A stretch of DNA of 64,000 nt, from contig JALGYY010000017.1 in assembly GCA_025782575.1 (NCBI GenBank), positions 111,884 to 175,883 on the forward strand, read 5' to 3'. The notes below the pieces were generated by a model. That model worked only from the letters and a program-made list of their open reading frames with translations, did no database searches and was not told where the DNA came from. A program made the position numbers and the translations under genes. Positions 1-8,877 of this stretch are shown one piece after another. The number at the start of each line of letters is the position of its first letter. Position 1 is the first letter of the stretch. This DNA comes from a bacterium. GTDB taxonomy: Bacteria > Orphanbacterota > Orphanbacteria > Orphanbacterales > Orphanbacteraceae.

Positions 1-1
1 G

Positions 2-379
2 AATCGGCTTCGGCTCTTCGACTTTCCCGAAATGATCCGGAATCGTCCCGTGATCGCCTGGTCGGCCGGCGCCATGGTCCTCGGGGAGAGAGTCGTCCTC
101 TTTCACGACAAACCACCCCAGGGTGCCGGGAACGCGGAGGCGCTCGAAAACGGCCTCGCCGTTTATAGAGATGTGCTTCCGTTTCCCCACGCCAGACGTC
201 GCCTCATGCTGGACGACCCCATTCGGGTCCGCTGCATGGCCCGTCGCTTCGCCCCACTGCTTTGCGTTCCTTTGAACGAAGGGGACCGCATCGATCTCAC
301 GCATGGATCGCTCGAATCACCGGCTGGAGTGATGTCACTCTCCGAAGCGGGCAACATCGAACCTGCGGGGGCGGCGTGA
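2..379 (+). CDS. Peptidase S51 / class-I glutamine amidotransferase-like protein (C-terminal part, cut by window edge)
   Basis: The reading frame is open back to the first bases of the window, so the gene begins outside it. The visible 125 residues contain AWSAGAMVL, the nucleophile-elbow pattern (xSAGAx) of peptidase E, cyanophycinase and related S51/DJ-1-fold enzymes. A Pro-His-Arg-rich stretch with a following LDDP motif comes next. Family members cleave Asp- or isoaspartyl-containing peptides, but the substrate pocket lies upstream and cannot be read. The stop TGA overlaps the GTG start of the next gene (GTGA), so the two are translationally coupled. It is grouped with two esterases and an ATP-grasp enzyme. 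The family call is fairly secure from the Ser motif; the exact activity is unknown. Confidence 0.7.
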   Translation, partial: NRLRLFDFPEMIRNRPVIAWSAGAMVLGERVVLFHDKPPQGAGNAEALENGLAVYRDVLPFPHARRRLMLDDPIRVRCMARRFAPLLCVPLNEGDRIDLTHGSLESPAGVMSLSEAGNIEPAGAA

Positions 380-1539
380 ATCCCGTGGCCTCCCATCGCG
401 GCGACCAGCTTGCCATCGGTGCCCTCCTCGAGAACGGACCACCATCCCCGGCCGACGTGGATCGCTTTCTTTCCAAGCACACGATTCCGATTGTCGAAGG
501 GACGCACTGTACGTTTCTTTACAGGGGCGAGGCGGACGCCGTCCGGCTCCGCCACTTCATTTTCGGATTGCCCTCCACCCAACCGTTTCATCGGATCCCT
601 CATACTGATCTGTGGTACCAGATCATCGAGATTCCGACGAACTCCCGCGTGGAATACAAGCTCGAAGTCATCGCCGGAGGGGAGGGACACTGGATCGAAG
701 ATCCACTGAACCCTCTTCGAGCACGCGATCCTTTCGGCGCGAATTCGGTTTGCCACGGGACGGGCTACGAGGTACCGGAGTGGACCATTCCCGATCCTGA
801 TGCACGAAGCGGAACCCTGGAAGAGATACGCATTCGGAGCGGCGCGTTCCACCGGGACTGTGGCGTCACCATGTATCTGCCCGCACGCTTCAGGAAGACG
901 CGTCGTTACCCTCTTCTCGTCGTGCATGACGGGAATGATTATCTGGAGTATTCCGGACTCAAGACCGTGCTCGACAATCTGATCCACAGGCTGGAAGTAG
1001 CCGACCTGATTGTGGCTCTCACCACTCCCCGGGAACGGCTTCTGGAGTACGCCGATCATGAAGCGCACGCCCGATTCATTTGCGAGGAACTCGTTCCTCG
1101 TCTCGAGTCCCGCTACCCGCTGATCGGCAAACCACGGGCACGGGGACTGATGGGAGCCAGTTTCGGCGGCGTAGCATCACTCAGCACGGCCGTACGCTAT
1201 CCTGACATGTACGGCCGGCTTCTTTTGCAGTCCGGATCTTTCGCGTTTACCGACATAGGCCCCCATCCGAGGGGTCCTGTTTTCGACCCTGTAGTACAGT
1301 TCATGAATAACTACCGAGAAGACCCCACACGAATCGCGGACAAAGTGTTCGTGAGCTGCGGCACGTACGAGTCGCTGATTTATGAGAACCGATCGATCGT
1401 CCCGATCCTTCAGTCGACCGGTATGGACGTCAAATATGTTGAAGCCAGAGACGGGCATAACTGGGAGAACTGGCGGGACCGTCTCCGCGAAGGCCTTTCC
1501 TGGCTCTTTCCCGGGCCTCTCTGGATGATTTACGAGTAG
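376..1539 (+). CDS. Alpha/beta-hydrolase esterase, enterochelin-esterase (Fes/esterase D)-like
   Basis: This is a 387-residue protein. I place the start at GTG 376, preceded by a GGGGGCGG element and overlapping the upstream stop as GTGA; the frame is open further upstream but that part overlies the previous gene. Residues 40-130 look like the immunoglobulin-like N-terminal domain found before esterase domains of the Fes type (YKLEV, WIEDPLNP). The hydrolase domain follows, with MYLPARF, the LLVVHDG strand, the nucleophile motif GASFGG (Ser262) and a C-terminal DGHNWENWR that supplies the His (His361). No signal peptide is visible, so it should be cytoplasmic. Fes-type enzymes hydrolyse ester-linked siderophores; the siderophore link is not supported here because no NRPS or receptor is nearby. 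With the ATP-grasp neighbour it may act on a ligated peptide or conjugate (inference). Confidence 0.82.
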   Translation: MNPVASHRGDQLAIGALLENGPPSPADVDRFLSKHTIPIVEGTHCTFLYRGEADAVRLRHFIFGLPSTQPFHRIPHTDLWYQIIEIPTNSRVEYKLEVIAGGEGHWIEDPLNPLRARDPFGANSVCHGTGYEVPEWTIPDPDARSGTLEEIRIRSGAFHRDCGVTMYLPARFRKTRRYPLLVVHDGNDYLEYSGLKTVLDNLIHRLEVADLIVALTTPRERLLEYADHEAHARFICEELVPRLESRYPLIGKPRARGLMGASFGGVASLSTAVRYPDMYGRLLLQSGSFAFTDIGPHPRGPVFDPVVQFMNNYREDPTRIADKVFVSCGTYESLIYENRSIVPILQSTGMDVKYVEARDGHNWENWRDRLREGLSWLFPGPLWMIYE

Positions 1540-1570
1540 GGCTGCAAGCTGAACTCCTGAGGTGTTTCCT

Positions 1571-2812
1571 ATGGCCAAGACGACCTCTGTACGCAAAATA
1601 GGCTTATCGCTGGCGGCGGATATCTGCTGGCCCATGTGTTACGAAATGATCATGAAAAGGCTCGATCTCTCCCTTCAGGTCGGGGCTGAAAAGATGCGAT
1701 TCGAAGTCGATCGTCTTTCGATCGAACCATTCCGCCTCCAGCAGGATTCCCGCTACGATGTCGTGATCGATCGCTTGACTCACTGGTATGTGGCAAGCCG
1801 CGAGTGGATCAAGAAGGCCATCATCCTGAACGATCTTTATGTATTCAATAATCCGTGGTCGATTCAATCGATGGAGAAACAGACGTCCTATTGCGCGATG
1901 ATGCGCCTCGGCTTTCCGATTCCGGAGACCTGGCTCCTCCCCCCCAAGAGTTACGCCGATTCGCCCGATCTCCAGAGGACACTCGAGCAGTACGCGCGGC
2001 ACTTCGACTTCGGGCATATCGGCGAATCGATCGGCTATCCCTTCTATATGAAACCCTACGACGGCGGCGCATGGGCGGGCGTAAGTCGCGTCGACAGTGA
2101 TGAATCGTTTCAAAAAGCATATGACGAGAGTGGAATGCGGATCATGAATATCCAGAAGTCGGTCGAGCCGTTCGAGAAATTCGTGCGGTGCATCGGCCTG
2201 GGGCCGCAGATCCGGTTCGTCCGCTACGATCCCGCGGCACCGTTACACGATCGTTATACATTGGATACCGATTTCCTTAGCGACCATGACAAAGCTCACC
2301 TGAAAAACATGACAATGACCATCAACTCATTCTTCGGGTGGGACTTCAATTCCTGCGAGGCTCTTCTTAAGGACGGCGTATGGCATCCGATCGATTTTGC
2401 CAATCCCTGCCCCGATTCGCAGGTAACTTCACTGCACTATCACTTTCCCTGGCTCATCAAAGCGAATATCCGATGGTCAGTCTATTGCGCAGCCACAAAG
2501 AGAAAACTGCGCCCGAACCTCGACTTCTCAAGCTATTATAAAATTGCCGGCAAAAGCCTGTCATTCGAAGAGAAGCTGGAACAATACGGCGAACTTGCTT
2601 CCAAACGGTTCACAGAAGAACGATTCTTCGCGTTCTGCAGGAAGCACCTTCCCCATCTGGATGAGGTAGCATCGGAATTCTTTTCGAGCTCGGATTGTCG
2701 CGACGCGATTCATCAGAAGGTCAGATCCATGTATCCCGATCATGAAATCGAAGAGTTTACGGAACTGTTCTGGGAGCGAATCCAGAAGTGTTTGACCGAT
2801 GAGGAGGCGTAA
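1571..2812 (+). CDS. ATP-grasp domain ligase-like protein
   Basis: A 413-residue protein starting at ATG 1571, eight bases after a GAGGTG ribosome binding site; an in-frame GTG three codons earlier is less likely. The middle shows the hallmarks of a divergent ATP-grasp fold: a NDLYVFNNPWSIQSMEKQ helix, LGFPIPETWLLP, then YPFYMKPYDGGAWAGV (the ATP-binding Lys and Gly-rich loop), and later a metal-binding pair around WHPIDFANPCPDS. ATP-grasp enzymes join a carboxylate to an amine or thiol through an acyl-phosphate. The N-terminal 60 residues and C-terminal 100 residues (charged, helical) match nothing I recognise. It lies between two esterases and downstream of an S51-like peptidase with gaps of 31 and 5 nt, so one operon is likely. 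The substrate is unknown. Confidence 0.75.
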   Translation: MAKTTSVRKIGLSLAADICWPMCYEMIMKRLDLSLQVGAEKMRFEVDRLSIEPFRLQQDSRYDVVIDRLTHWYVASREWIKKAIILNDLYVFNNPWSIQSMEKQTSYCAMMRLGFPIPETWLLPPKSYADSPDLQRTLEQYARHFDFGHIGESIGYPFYMKPYDGGAWAGVSRVDSDESFQKAYDESGMRIMNIQKSVEPFEKFVRCIGLGPQIRFVRYDPAAPLHDRYTLDTDFLSDHDKAHLKNMTMTINSFFGWDFNSCEALLKDGVWHPIDFANPCPDSQVTSLHYHFPWLIKANIRWSVYCAATKRKLRPNLDFSSYYKIAGKSLSFEEKLEQYGELASKRFTEERFFAFCRKHLPHLDEVASEFFSSSDCRDAIHQKVRSMYPDHEIEEFTELFWERIQKCLTDEEA

Positions 2813-2817
2813 GCACG

Positions 2818-3549
2818 ATGAAGAAGAGCGTCCGCTGGTATTCGGAGAGGCTCGAGCAGGATGTGCTGATGGCACGATGGGGAGAGTTCGGGCAGCCTGT
2901 GCTTGTTTTTCCGACCGCAGGCGGAGATGCGGAGGAGATCGAGAGATTCCACATCGTCGACTCCGTTTCGGAACTTCTCGCAGAGGGGCGGGTCAAGATC
3001 TACTCGTGCGACAGCGTTGCCGGCCGGACCTGGCTTGCCAAGCAGGGTTCCCTCGAGTACCGCGCCAGGATGCAGAATCAGTTTCATGAGTACGTGGCCC
3101 GGGAAGTGGTCCCCGCCATTCGGAGCGATTGCGACAATCAGGAGATTCAGGTGATCGCCGCCGGGTCATCGATCGGCGCCCTGAATGCACTGGCCATGCT
3201 CTGCCGCTACCCGGATCTCTTCTCCAGCGCGATCTGTATGAGCGGGACTTACGACCTGGGGAAGATTACCGAAACGAAAGTTACCGAAGATTACTATCAT
3301 GCCTCACCCATTCATTTTCTTCCCGGGCTCGAAGGACCTGTTCTCGAAAAACTTCGTACCCGATTCGTTCTGTTCGCGTCCGGTGAAGGCCGGGCGGAAG
3401 ACATCGGCGAATCCTGGCGTGCCGCCGACCTTCTCGGTTCCAAAGGGGTTCCGAACAGAGTCGACTCCTGGGGCGCGGAGTGGAATCACGACTGGCCTAC
3501 CTGGCGACACATGCTTCCCAAGTATTTGAAAGAGCTTACCGACGACTGA
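2818..3549 (+). CDS. Alpha/beta-hydrolase (esterase-like), second in the ATP-grasp cluster
   Basis: A 243-residue protein whose ATG lies five bases after the ATP-grasp stop, with GGAGGCG inside the end of that gene as ribosome binding site. It has a compact esterase fold: PVLVFPTAGG near residue 28, IYSCDSVAGR, the nucleophile elbow AAGSSIGA (Ser118), an ICMSGTYDL strand, and a C-terminal WNHDWPTW carrying the likely catalytic His (His224). It lacks a signal peptide and the N-terminal domain of the upstream esterase, so the two are not simple duplicates. The family is close to the putative esterase/PHB-depolymerase-like group. Its conserved position behind the ATP-grasp gene suggests a shared substrate, which cannot be named from sequence. 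Confidence 0.75.
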   Translation: MKKSVRWYSERLEQDVLMARWGEFGQPVLVFPTAGGDAEEIERFHIVDSVSELLAEGRVKIYSCDSVAGRTWLAKQGSLEYRARMQNQFHEYVAREVVPAIRSDCDNQEIQVIAAGSSIGALNALAMLCRYPDLFSSAICMSGTYDLGKITETKVTEDYYHASPIHFLPGLEGPVLEKLRTRFVLFASGEGRAEDIGESWRAADLLGSKGVPNRVDSWGAEWNHDWPTWRHMLPKYLKELTDD

Positions 3550-3556
3550 CTGCGAC

Positions 3557-4570
3557 CTAGGAACGCTCTTCCAGCGCCAGCTCCCTGACTACGACAGCCA
3601 AGGCCTCGACGACAAATGCCATCCTCTCATAGTCGAGCCGGGCGGGCGTGTCATCCTTCGTGTGGTAGGCCCTGTTCCGGAAGAACGCCGTATCGGTGAT
3701 CATCACAGCAGGAAACCCCTCTCGCCAGTAATTCAGGTGGTCGGACAGATCGATCCCATAGACAAGCTTCGGTGGGGCGCAAAACGAATGAACGGGGAGC
3801 GCGGTCGCCCGCATCATTGTCCTCTTGACACGTCGCACATCTCCCCCGCCACCCATATTCCCGATCACAGCTATGAAATTTCCCGCGGAAGGATAGAACG
3901 GTGCAAGCAAAGACAGTGGCAGGATCTGACTCTCTGTTTCGTCAGAAAAATAGCCGATCATTTCGAGACAGATCATGAGACGGACGTCGACTCCCCGCGA
4001 TCGGAGCTGTCTGGCATGAACTGCGCTCCCCATTCGATCGGACCTGAAATGTGGCGGCTCTTCGAGGGTGTAGGCAACCAGTTCGACGGTCATCTCCGGG
4101 GGGCTGCCGCCCAGGATGCGCCCGAGCTCGAGAAGCCCGGCGACACCACTTGCGTTGTCATCAGCGCCCGGCCATTCCCCCGCCGCGTCATAGTGAGCCC
4201 CAACGACGATTCTATCCGACGTCTCTCTTCCAAACCGAACGGTTACGTTCCGATAGGAACAACCATCGACCTCGTACGGCTGGATTGAGACACGCCCTCC
4301 CATCGAGCGGAAATGATCCTCGATATATCCGGCAACCCTGTCGAGCTGGTCGGGATGGGCGGCGTCCCGGGGTAGGAAATCGATGGCGAGTTTCCGGACA
4401 TGTTCCTCGAGTCTGCGAGCGGAGACGACGCCTTCGCTCTCACCCGGCTCCACGAAGAAGACAGGTTGAATGACAACGATCAGCAGCACTGCGATCGCGA
4501 CTAGAACGACCAGCGCGAATCGCATGATCCAGATCATGACTGTTCCAGCCCATGGGAATGATCGATTCAT
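3557..4570 (-). CDS. M28 family zinc aminopeptidase, membrane-anchored
   Basis: About 337 residues. I prefer ATG 4570, which follows a GGAGAGC element, over a TTG six codons upstream. Residues 10-40 form one hydrophobic helix (signal anchor), placing the catalytic domain outside the cytoplasm. The M28 zinc ligands are readable in order: GAHYDAA (His), GADDNASG (Asp bridging two zincs), YTLEEPP (Glu-Glu), a later Glu-Met region, and RAYHTKDDT (final His). Family members remove N-terminal residues from peptides or act as glutaminyl cyclases. It is the last gene of the Omp85-NtrYX operon, 41 nt after the small barrel protein, and converges with the esterase gene. Confidence 0.88.
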   Translation of the reverse strand: MNRSFPWAGTVMIWIMRFALVVLVAIAVLLIVVIQPVFFVEPGESEGVVSARRLEEHVRKLAIDFLPRDAAHPDQLDRVAGYIEDHFRSMGGRVSIQPYEVDGCSYRNVTVRFGRETSDRIVVGAHYDAAGEWPGADDNASGVAGLLELGRILGGSPPEMTVELVAYTLEEPPHFRSDRMGSAVHARQLRSRGVDVRLMICLEMIGYFSDETESQILPLSLLAPFYPSAGNFIAVIGNMGGGGDVRRVKRTMMRATALPVHSFCAPPKLVYGIDLSDHLNYWREGFPAVMITDTAFFRNRAYHTKDDTPARLDYERMAFVVEALAVVVRELALEERS

Positions 4571-4611
4571 TTTGCTCTCCAGCGACAACAGCCTTCAGGA
4601 AGAGCAATCTA

Positions 4612-5286
4612 TCAGAACCACCAGCTTCCACCGAGAAGGATTTTCGCAGCGGCGCCCTCTTCGTCGACGGGCGTTTCCACAATAACCACATCGCCGGAGT
4701 CGCCTCTCAGTTCGGCCACATTCTTCTCCCAGTTGATGACATCGAACCGGAGCGCGAGATCGAGCGCGAAGTGCTCACTCAAAAAGTAGAAGAGACCGCC
4801 GCCGAAATCGGCCCCCGGACCGGTCGATTCGATGCTGAGGCCGTTCTGCCTCGCCTTCATCGAATACCCGCCGATTCCCCCGAATAGATAGGGGCGGAGG
4901 CCGAGGCCGGAATCGAACAGATAGGCCGCCTCGATCATGACACTGGAAAAGACGAAATCGAATTCAGGGTTGGTGGTTTCGTGGGCGGCGCCCGAAACGA
5001 CGATACGAACGGGGAACGAGTCCGAAAAACGGTAACCAAGGGAAAAAACCGCTCCTCCCCCATCCTCTTCTATGAAGACGGATCCTTCCGGTGAGTCCGG
5101 CTTCGGTTCTTCGGCACCGATGTGGCTTGAGTGAAGCTGAAGGCCGATGAAGAGTCCCTTCTCTCCCGCATGGGCGAGGCTTGCTACTCCCTCAATAGTG
5201 GACAGGAGAGTGATTGCCGCCACGGTTGCCGTGAACGAAAGGAACAGACCGCCCCGGCAGGCTTGACGTTTCCCGTACTGATTCAT
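4612..5286 (-). CDS. Small outer-membrane beta-barrel protein
   Basis: A 224-residue protein whose ATG overlaps the stop of the response-regulator gene as ATGA, indicating translational coupling. A long N-terminal signal peptide (hydrophobic residues about 14-37, cleavage near AHA-GEK) is followed by alternating hydrophobic/polar strands with Gly and aromatic girdles (VFSLGYRF, YLFGGIGGYS, FGGGLFYFL, LALRFDV) and a final aromatic Phe after LGGSWW, as in OmpA/OmpW-like barrels that fold through the BAM machine. An acidic loop near residues 55-75 may face outside. No ligand can be named. As the product of an operon that also encodes a two-component system and an Omp85 protein, it is a likely envelope target or sensor partner. 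Confidence 0.78.
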   Translation of the reverse strand: MNQYGKRQACRGGLFLSFTATVAAITLLSTIEGVASLAHAGEKGLFIGLQLHSSHIGAEEPKPDSPEGSVFIEEDGGGAVFSLGYRFSDSFPVRIVVSGAAHETTNPEFDFVFSSVMIEAAYLFDSGLGLRPYLFGGIGGYSMKARQNGLSIESTGPGADFGGGLFYFLSEHFALDLALRFDVINWEKNVAELRGDSGDVVIVETPVDEEGAAAKILLGGSWWF

Positions 5287-6692
5287 CCTTCTTTCTCCCT
5301 TTGGAATTCAAGCCCATATGCCTGAATCTTCTTGTGCAGGTTCGTTCTGTCGATTCCGAGAGATCGTGCAGCTTCCGATACGTTTCCTCCGGCCCCCGTG
5401 AGTGCCTCTCTGATACAGGCCGCCTCGAACTGACGACGGGCTTCGACCAGGCCTCCGAGCTGCCTGACCTCATTCGGATGGAGCATGTGTGGTCCCCCCC
5501 CCGTCCCGGCCTGATCTCGAGAACGCTCCCCCCGAAGAACTCCTGCCATACGAAGCGAATCCAATTCAATTTCTGCTTCGGCCGTGAGAATGATCGTCCG
5601 TTCTACGACGTTCTGGAGTTCTCTTACGTTCCCGGGCCATGAGAGGTTAACCAGCGCCTTTTCGGCACTTGCTGAGAAAGTACGCGGAGGCAGGTTGTTT
5701 TCCATCCGGTAACGCTCGAGAAAATGGGCGGCCAGAACCGGTATGTCAGCTCGCCGCTCCCGCAATGGGGGGACCTCGACCGGGACGACATTCAATCGAA
5801 TGAGCAGGTCCTCTCGAAAACGTCCGGCCAGCACTTCTTCTTCGAGGTTTTTGTTGGTGGCTGCCAGAACCCTCACATCGACTCTGGTAACCCCCTGGCC
5901 ACCCACCTTTTCAATCTCACCTTCCTGTAGGGCACGGAGCACCTTTGCCTGCGCCCTTTTGCTCATGTCCCCTACTTCATCGAGGAAGAGCGTTCCGCCG
6001 TCGGCCTGTACGAACTTTCCATTCCGTGATGAGACGGCGCCGGTATAGGCGCCTTTCTCCGCACCAAAAAGCTCGCTCTCGATCAGCTCTTCGGGTATGG
6101 CGGCACAGTTCACTTTCACGAACGGTCCCGCCGAGCGACCGCTCCCCTCGTGAATCGCCCGCGCCACCAGCTCCTTGCCGGTTCCGCTTTCGCCCAGGAT
6201 AAGCACGCGCGCGTTCGTGGGAGCCACCTGGTTGATCCTCAACCTGATCGCCTTCATCGCTTCCGAATCACCCAGCATGACGTGCCGCTCCGCTTCTTTT
6301 GCTTTGAACGCGTTTACCTCTCGAGTCATCGAAGAAAGGCGAAGAGCGTTTCGCACTGCCACCAGAACACTCTCTTTGGACAGCGGTTTTTCGAGAAAAT
6401 TGTGGGCCCCTTCCTGAGTCGCCTCGACCGCGGTTCGGACGGTGGCGTGACCTGAAATCATGATGACTGCCTGACCCGGATGACGGCTCCTCATCTCGCG
6501 AAGTGTCTCCAGCCCGCCCATTCCCGGCAGACGGACATCGAGCAGAACAAGATCCGGCGACTCCTTTGCCAGCAGGTCGAGCCCCTCCTCGCCGCTTCCC
6601 GCCTCCAATACCCGGAATCCTTCCGCCTTCAATATCATGCCGATGGTCCGGCGGATATTTCTTTCATCATCAACAATCAGTATTCTGTTCAT
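5283..6692 (-). CDS. ntrX: NtrX/NtrC-family sigma54-dependent response regulator
   Basis: A 469-residue protein with the full three-domain layout. The receiver domain (1-120) carries the acidic pair Asp8/Asp9 and the phosphoacceptor Asp52 in LLLDVRLP. The AAA+ domain (about 138-370) has Walker A GESGTGKE at 167-174, Walker B GGTLFLDEVGD, and a sigma54-contact loop written GAYTGA (214-219) where GAFTGA is usual. The C-terminal Fis-type helix-turn-helix reads NVSEAARSLGIDRTNLHKKI. It activates sigma54 promoters when phosphorylated by its kinase. The start ATG 6692 overlaps the kinase stop (ATGA). The order kinase-regulator and the DUF4390 neighbour fit NtrYX-type systems better than NtrBC. The symbol is by family, not by proven function. 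Confidence 0.92.
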   Translation of the reverse strand: MNRILIVDDERNIRRTIGMILKAEGFRVLEAGSGEEGLDLLAKESPDLVLLDVRLPGMGGLETLREMRSRHPGQAVIMISGHATVRTAVEATQEGAHNFLEKPLSKESVLVAVRNALRLSSMTREVNAFKAKEAERHVMLGDSEAMKAIRLRINQVAPTNARVLILGESGTGKELVARAIHEGSGRSAGPFVKVNCAAIPEELIESELFGAEKGAYTGAVSSRNGKFVQADGGTLFLDEVGDMSKRAQAKVLRALQEGEIEKVGGQGVTRVDVRVLAATNKNLEEEVLAGRFREDLLIRLNVVPVEVPPLRERRADIPVLAAHFLERYRMENNLPPRTFSASAEKALVNLSWPGNVRELQNVVERTIILTAEAEIELDSLRMAGVLRGERSRDQAGTGGGPHMLHPNEVRQLGGLVEARRQFEAACIREALTGAGGNVSEAARSLGIDRTNLHKKIQAYGLEFQREKEG

Positions 6693-8185
6693 CCGTTTTG
6701 TCCCTCTTCGCAGGAAGAAACCGGGAGTTCAATCGTGAACTCCGTAACTATCCCCGGCTCGCTCTCCACATGAATCCTGCCCCGATGTCCGTTCACAATC
6801 CCCTCGACAATGGCAAGGCCGAGTCCGAAGCCGTCGGTCTTGGTTGAAAAGTGAGGTTCAAATATGCGTGCCAGATTCTCTTTCTGAATGCCGCATCCTC
6901 TGTCTTTGACACGAATAACTGCGCGCCCTCCGGCGTACTCCAGATGGAGTTCCACTTTCTCATCCTGTCCGGCGGACGTGCACGCGGCGAGCCCGTTGTC
7001 GATCAGATTGATGAGGGCACGGCGCAGCTCATCGTGATCAAAGATCGCCGCAACCGCCCGCCCCCCCGTTCTAAGGACCACACGATCCGCGCCGTAGAGT
7101 TTGACCAGTTCACCGGCAAGGGCGTTCAGGGCGCCTGTTGCGAGAACCGGCTCGGGAAGCCGCGCGAATTCTGAGAATTCCTGAACGAGATTACGAAGGG
7201 CAGCTACCTCTTCATTGACGATCTCCACACACTCGGCCAGTAGTTCGCCATAGTCGGCGCGATCATCACCGTATCGATCCCCCAGCTCCTGGACCGCCAG
7301 CTGGATCGGGGTTAGAGGATTTTTGATTTCATGTGCGAGGCTTTGGGCAAGATCGCGCCACGCCGCCTTCCGTTCCAAACGGGCCAGCTCGAGACGCTGC
7401 TCTTTCAGATTGTCGAGCATACGGTTGAAAGAGATCTGCAACTCTCTGACCTCTCCCTGCCCCACCACCTCGACGGGAATATCGAAGTTACCCCGCGCCA
7501 CGTACCCGATTGTCCGGACGAGCCCTTCGAGAGGCCGGGCAATGCGACGGGCGAACAGGGTGCCGGCGGCAACCGCAATCATGATCAGGACCGCGTATGT
7601 AAGGAGGAAGGGGAGAATGTAGCTTCGAAGCACGGCGCTCCGTTCCCTCCGTACCCCCTCGGCAAGGACCAGTGCTTCTGTAATGGAAGCCGCATTCCCT
7701 AGAAGTTCAGCAGGAAGGGGACGGGTGATCACAATGATCCGGTTGTCACGAAAGCCCTTGAATGCGGCGGCGAGATCCGAGCCGACCAGAACCGGACCGC
7801 TCATCAGGTCACCCGCTTCGAGCGACGGCGGCGCTTCGCGGAGAACCCCCTCCTGGAGCGCCTCCGATACGCTCTCCAGAGGGAAGAGGTCCAGTTGGTA
7901 TCCCTCGGAAATGAGCGCGGAAGCAAGAGGCTCGAGCATGCCCTCGCTCGCACTCCAGGTCGGGCTCCACTCCTCGTTCAACCGATCAAGAAAAACACGC
8001 TTCTCCTCCGCCAATCGATGCCGGGACTCCTTAAGTCCCGCCTCGAGCGCGATGATCATGGTCTTCCCCGACCGGTGAGCCGTGCTTCTTTCGAGCAGAT
8101 CGTGAACGACGAACGAGAGCGGAACCGCCGGCAGGAGCGCGACGAGAACGAACGCAATCACGAGTCGGGTACGAAGACGAGTCAT
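6689..8185 (-). CDS. ntrY: NtrY-like membrane sensor histidine kinase
   Basis: A 498-residue protein with two transmembrane helices (about 5-25 and 190-215) bracketing a ~165-residue periplasmic sensor region. A HAMP segment (ARRIARPLEGLVRTI) follows, then the dimerisation/phosphoacceptor motif SLAHEIKNPLTP and an ATPase domain with the N box (LINLIDNGLAA), G1 (VKDRGCGI) and G2 (GFGLGLAIVEGI). No PAS domain is obvious, so it is shorter than classical NtrY. It overlaps both neighbours by four bases. The periplasmic region is not a domain I recognise; its signal is probably envelope-derived given the Omp85 and barrel genes in the same transcript (inference). Confidence 0.9.
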   Translation of the reverse strand: MTRLRTRLVIAFVLVALLPAVPLSFVVHDLLERSTAHRSGKTMIIALEAGLKESRHRLAEEKRVFLDRLNEEWSPTWSASEGMLEPLASALISEGYQLDLFPLESVSEALQEGVLREAPPSLEAGDLMSGPVLVGSDLAAAFKGFRDNRIIVITRPLPAELLGNAASITEALVLAEGVRRERSAVLRSYILPFLLTYAVLIMIAVAAGTLFARRIARPLEGLVRTIGYVARGNFDIPVEVVGQGEVRELQISFNRMLDNLKEQRLELARLERKAAWRDLAQSLAHEIKNPLTPIQLAVQELGDRYGDDRADYGELLAECVEIVNEEVAALRNLVQEFSEFARLPEPVLATGALNALAGELVKLYGADRVVLRTGGRAVAAIFDHDELRRALINLIDNGLAACTSAGQDEKVELHLEYAGGRAVIRVKDRGCGIQKENLARIFEPHFSTKTDGFGLGLAIVEGIVNGHRGRIHVESEPGIVTEFTIELPVSSCEEGQNG

Positions 8186-8877
8186 GGAAGTCGGCCCTCC
8201 ATCTGCAATTCTTCAAGAGTAAACCATTCGCCTTCGCCGCTGACCCCCTCACTCATTCCTCGACGTGGGCTTCTGTAGAAGAACCGGATCAACTCGCCAA
8301 TACCGAATGAGACCTCCCTCTCATCGGGATTCCCCCCGATTCCTTCCTCATCACCGGCGATCCACTGGCCGATCCTCTCCTTTGTCGCAGGGGCGATAGG
8401 GAACTCCTCGATCTCGATCGATAATCGATATTTTCGGCCGGGCTCGAGCGCCGCCGCCGGCATCAGTCCAATCCCACGAATTTCGCCGAAATACTCCTGA
8501 ACGTCATCAATTGAAGAGAGCCGGGAGGCATTTCCACTTCGCTCGACTCGGAATACTTCCTCCCACAGATCAAAAGCGAGACTGAAAGAGAATTTCCGCC
8601 TCAGAATCGGCACGTTGCTCCTATTTAGAAGCCGGAGGCGGAAATCGATGCGGGCGGGAAGGCCGTCCTGCAATGAGCCTCGTGTCTCCGCGCCAGGAAT
8701 GCCGGCCGTTCGAAGATGGCAGACTAGATTCCCGCCATGGATAGCCGCCCGTAAATCCACGATTTCAGGAGAAGCGACTGCCGATCCGGGAACGCCGAAG
8801 AACGTGAGGAGGGAAAGAGCGAGAAGATTGGCGCCGATGACACGCCGGCAGAGTCGCCAATCAAAGACGGCCCCCAT
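8182..8877 (-). CDS. DUF4390-like secreted protein
   Basis: About 231 residues. The start could be ATG 8877, which shares the final A of the upstream TGA, or ATG 8889 four codons earlier. An N-terminal hydrophobic stretch (LLALSLLTFFGVPGSAVASP) is a signal peptide. The remainder is mixed beta structure with RIDFRLRLLNRSNVP, FSLAFDLWEEVFRVER, and a C-terminal region ending just before an NtrY-type kinase. DUF4390 proteins are known to sit directly upstream of NtrY-like kinases, and the size and position fit; I assign the family mainly on that. Its function in the family is not established; a periplasmic modulator of the kinase is plausible. Confidence 0.7.
   Translation of the reverse strand: MGAVFDWRLCRRVIGANLLALSLLTFFGVPGSAVASPEIVDLRAAIHGGNLVCHLRTAGIPGAETRGSLQDGLPARIDFRLRLLNRSNVPILRRKFSFSLAFDLWEEVFRVERSGNASRLSSIDDVQEYFGEIRGIGLMPAAALEPGRKYRLSIEIEEFPIAPATKERIGQWIAGDEEGIGGNPDEREVSFGIGELIRFFYRSPRRGMSEGVSGEGEWFTLEELQMEGRLP

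Noticed and set aside
376..1539. Enterobactin esterase (Fes) function for the first esterase
   Set aside because: No siderophore synthesis or uptake genes are near, and the domain phrases only support the broader esterase fold.
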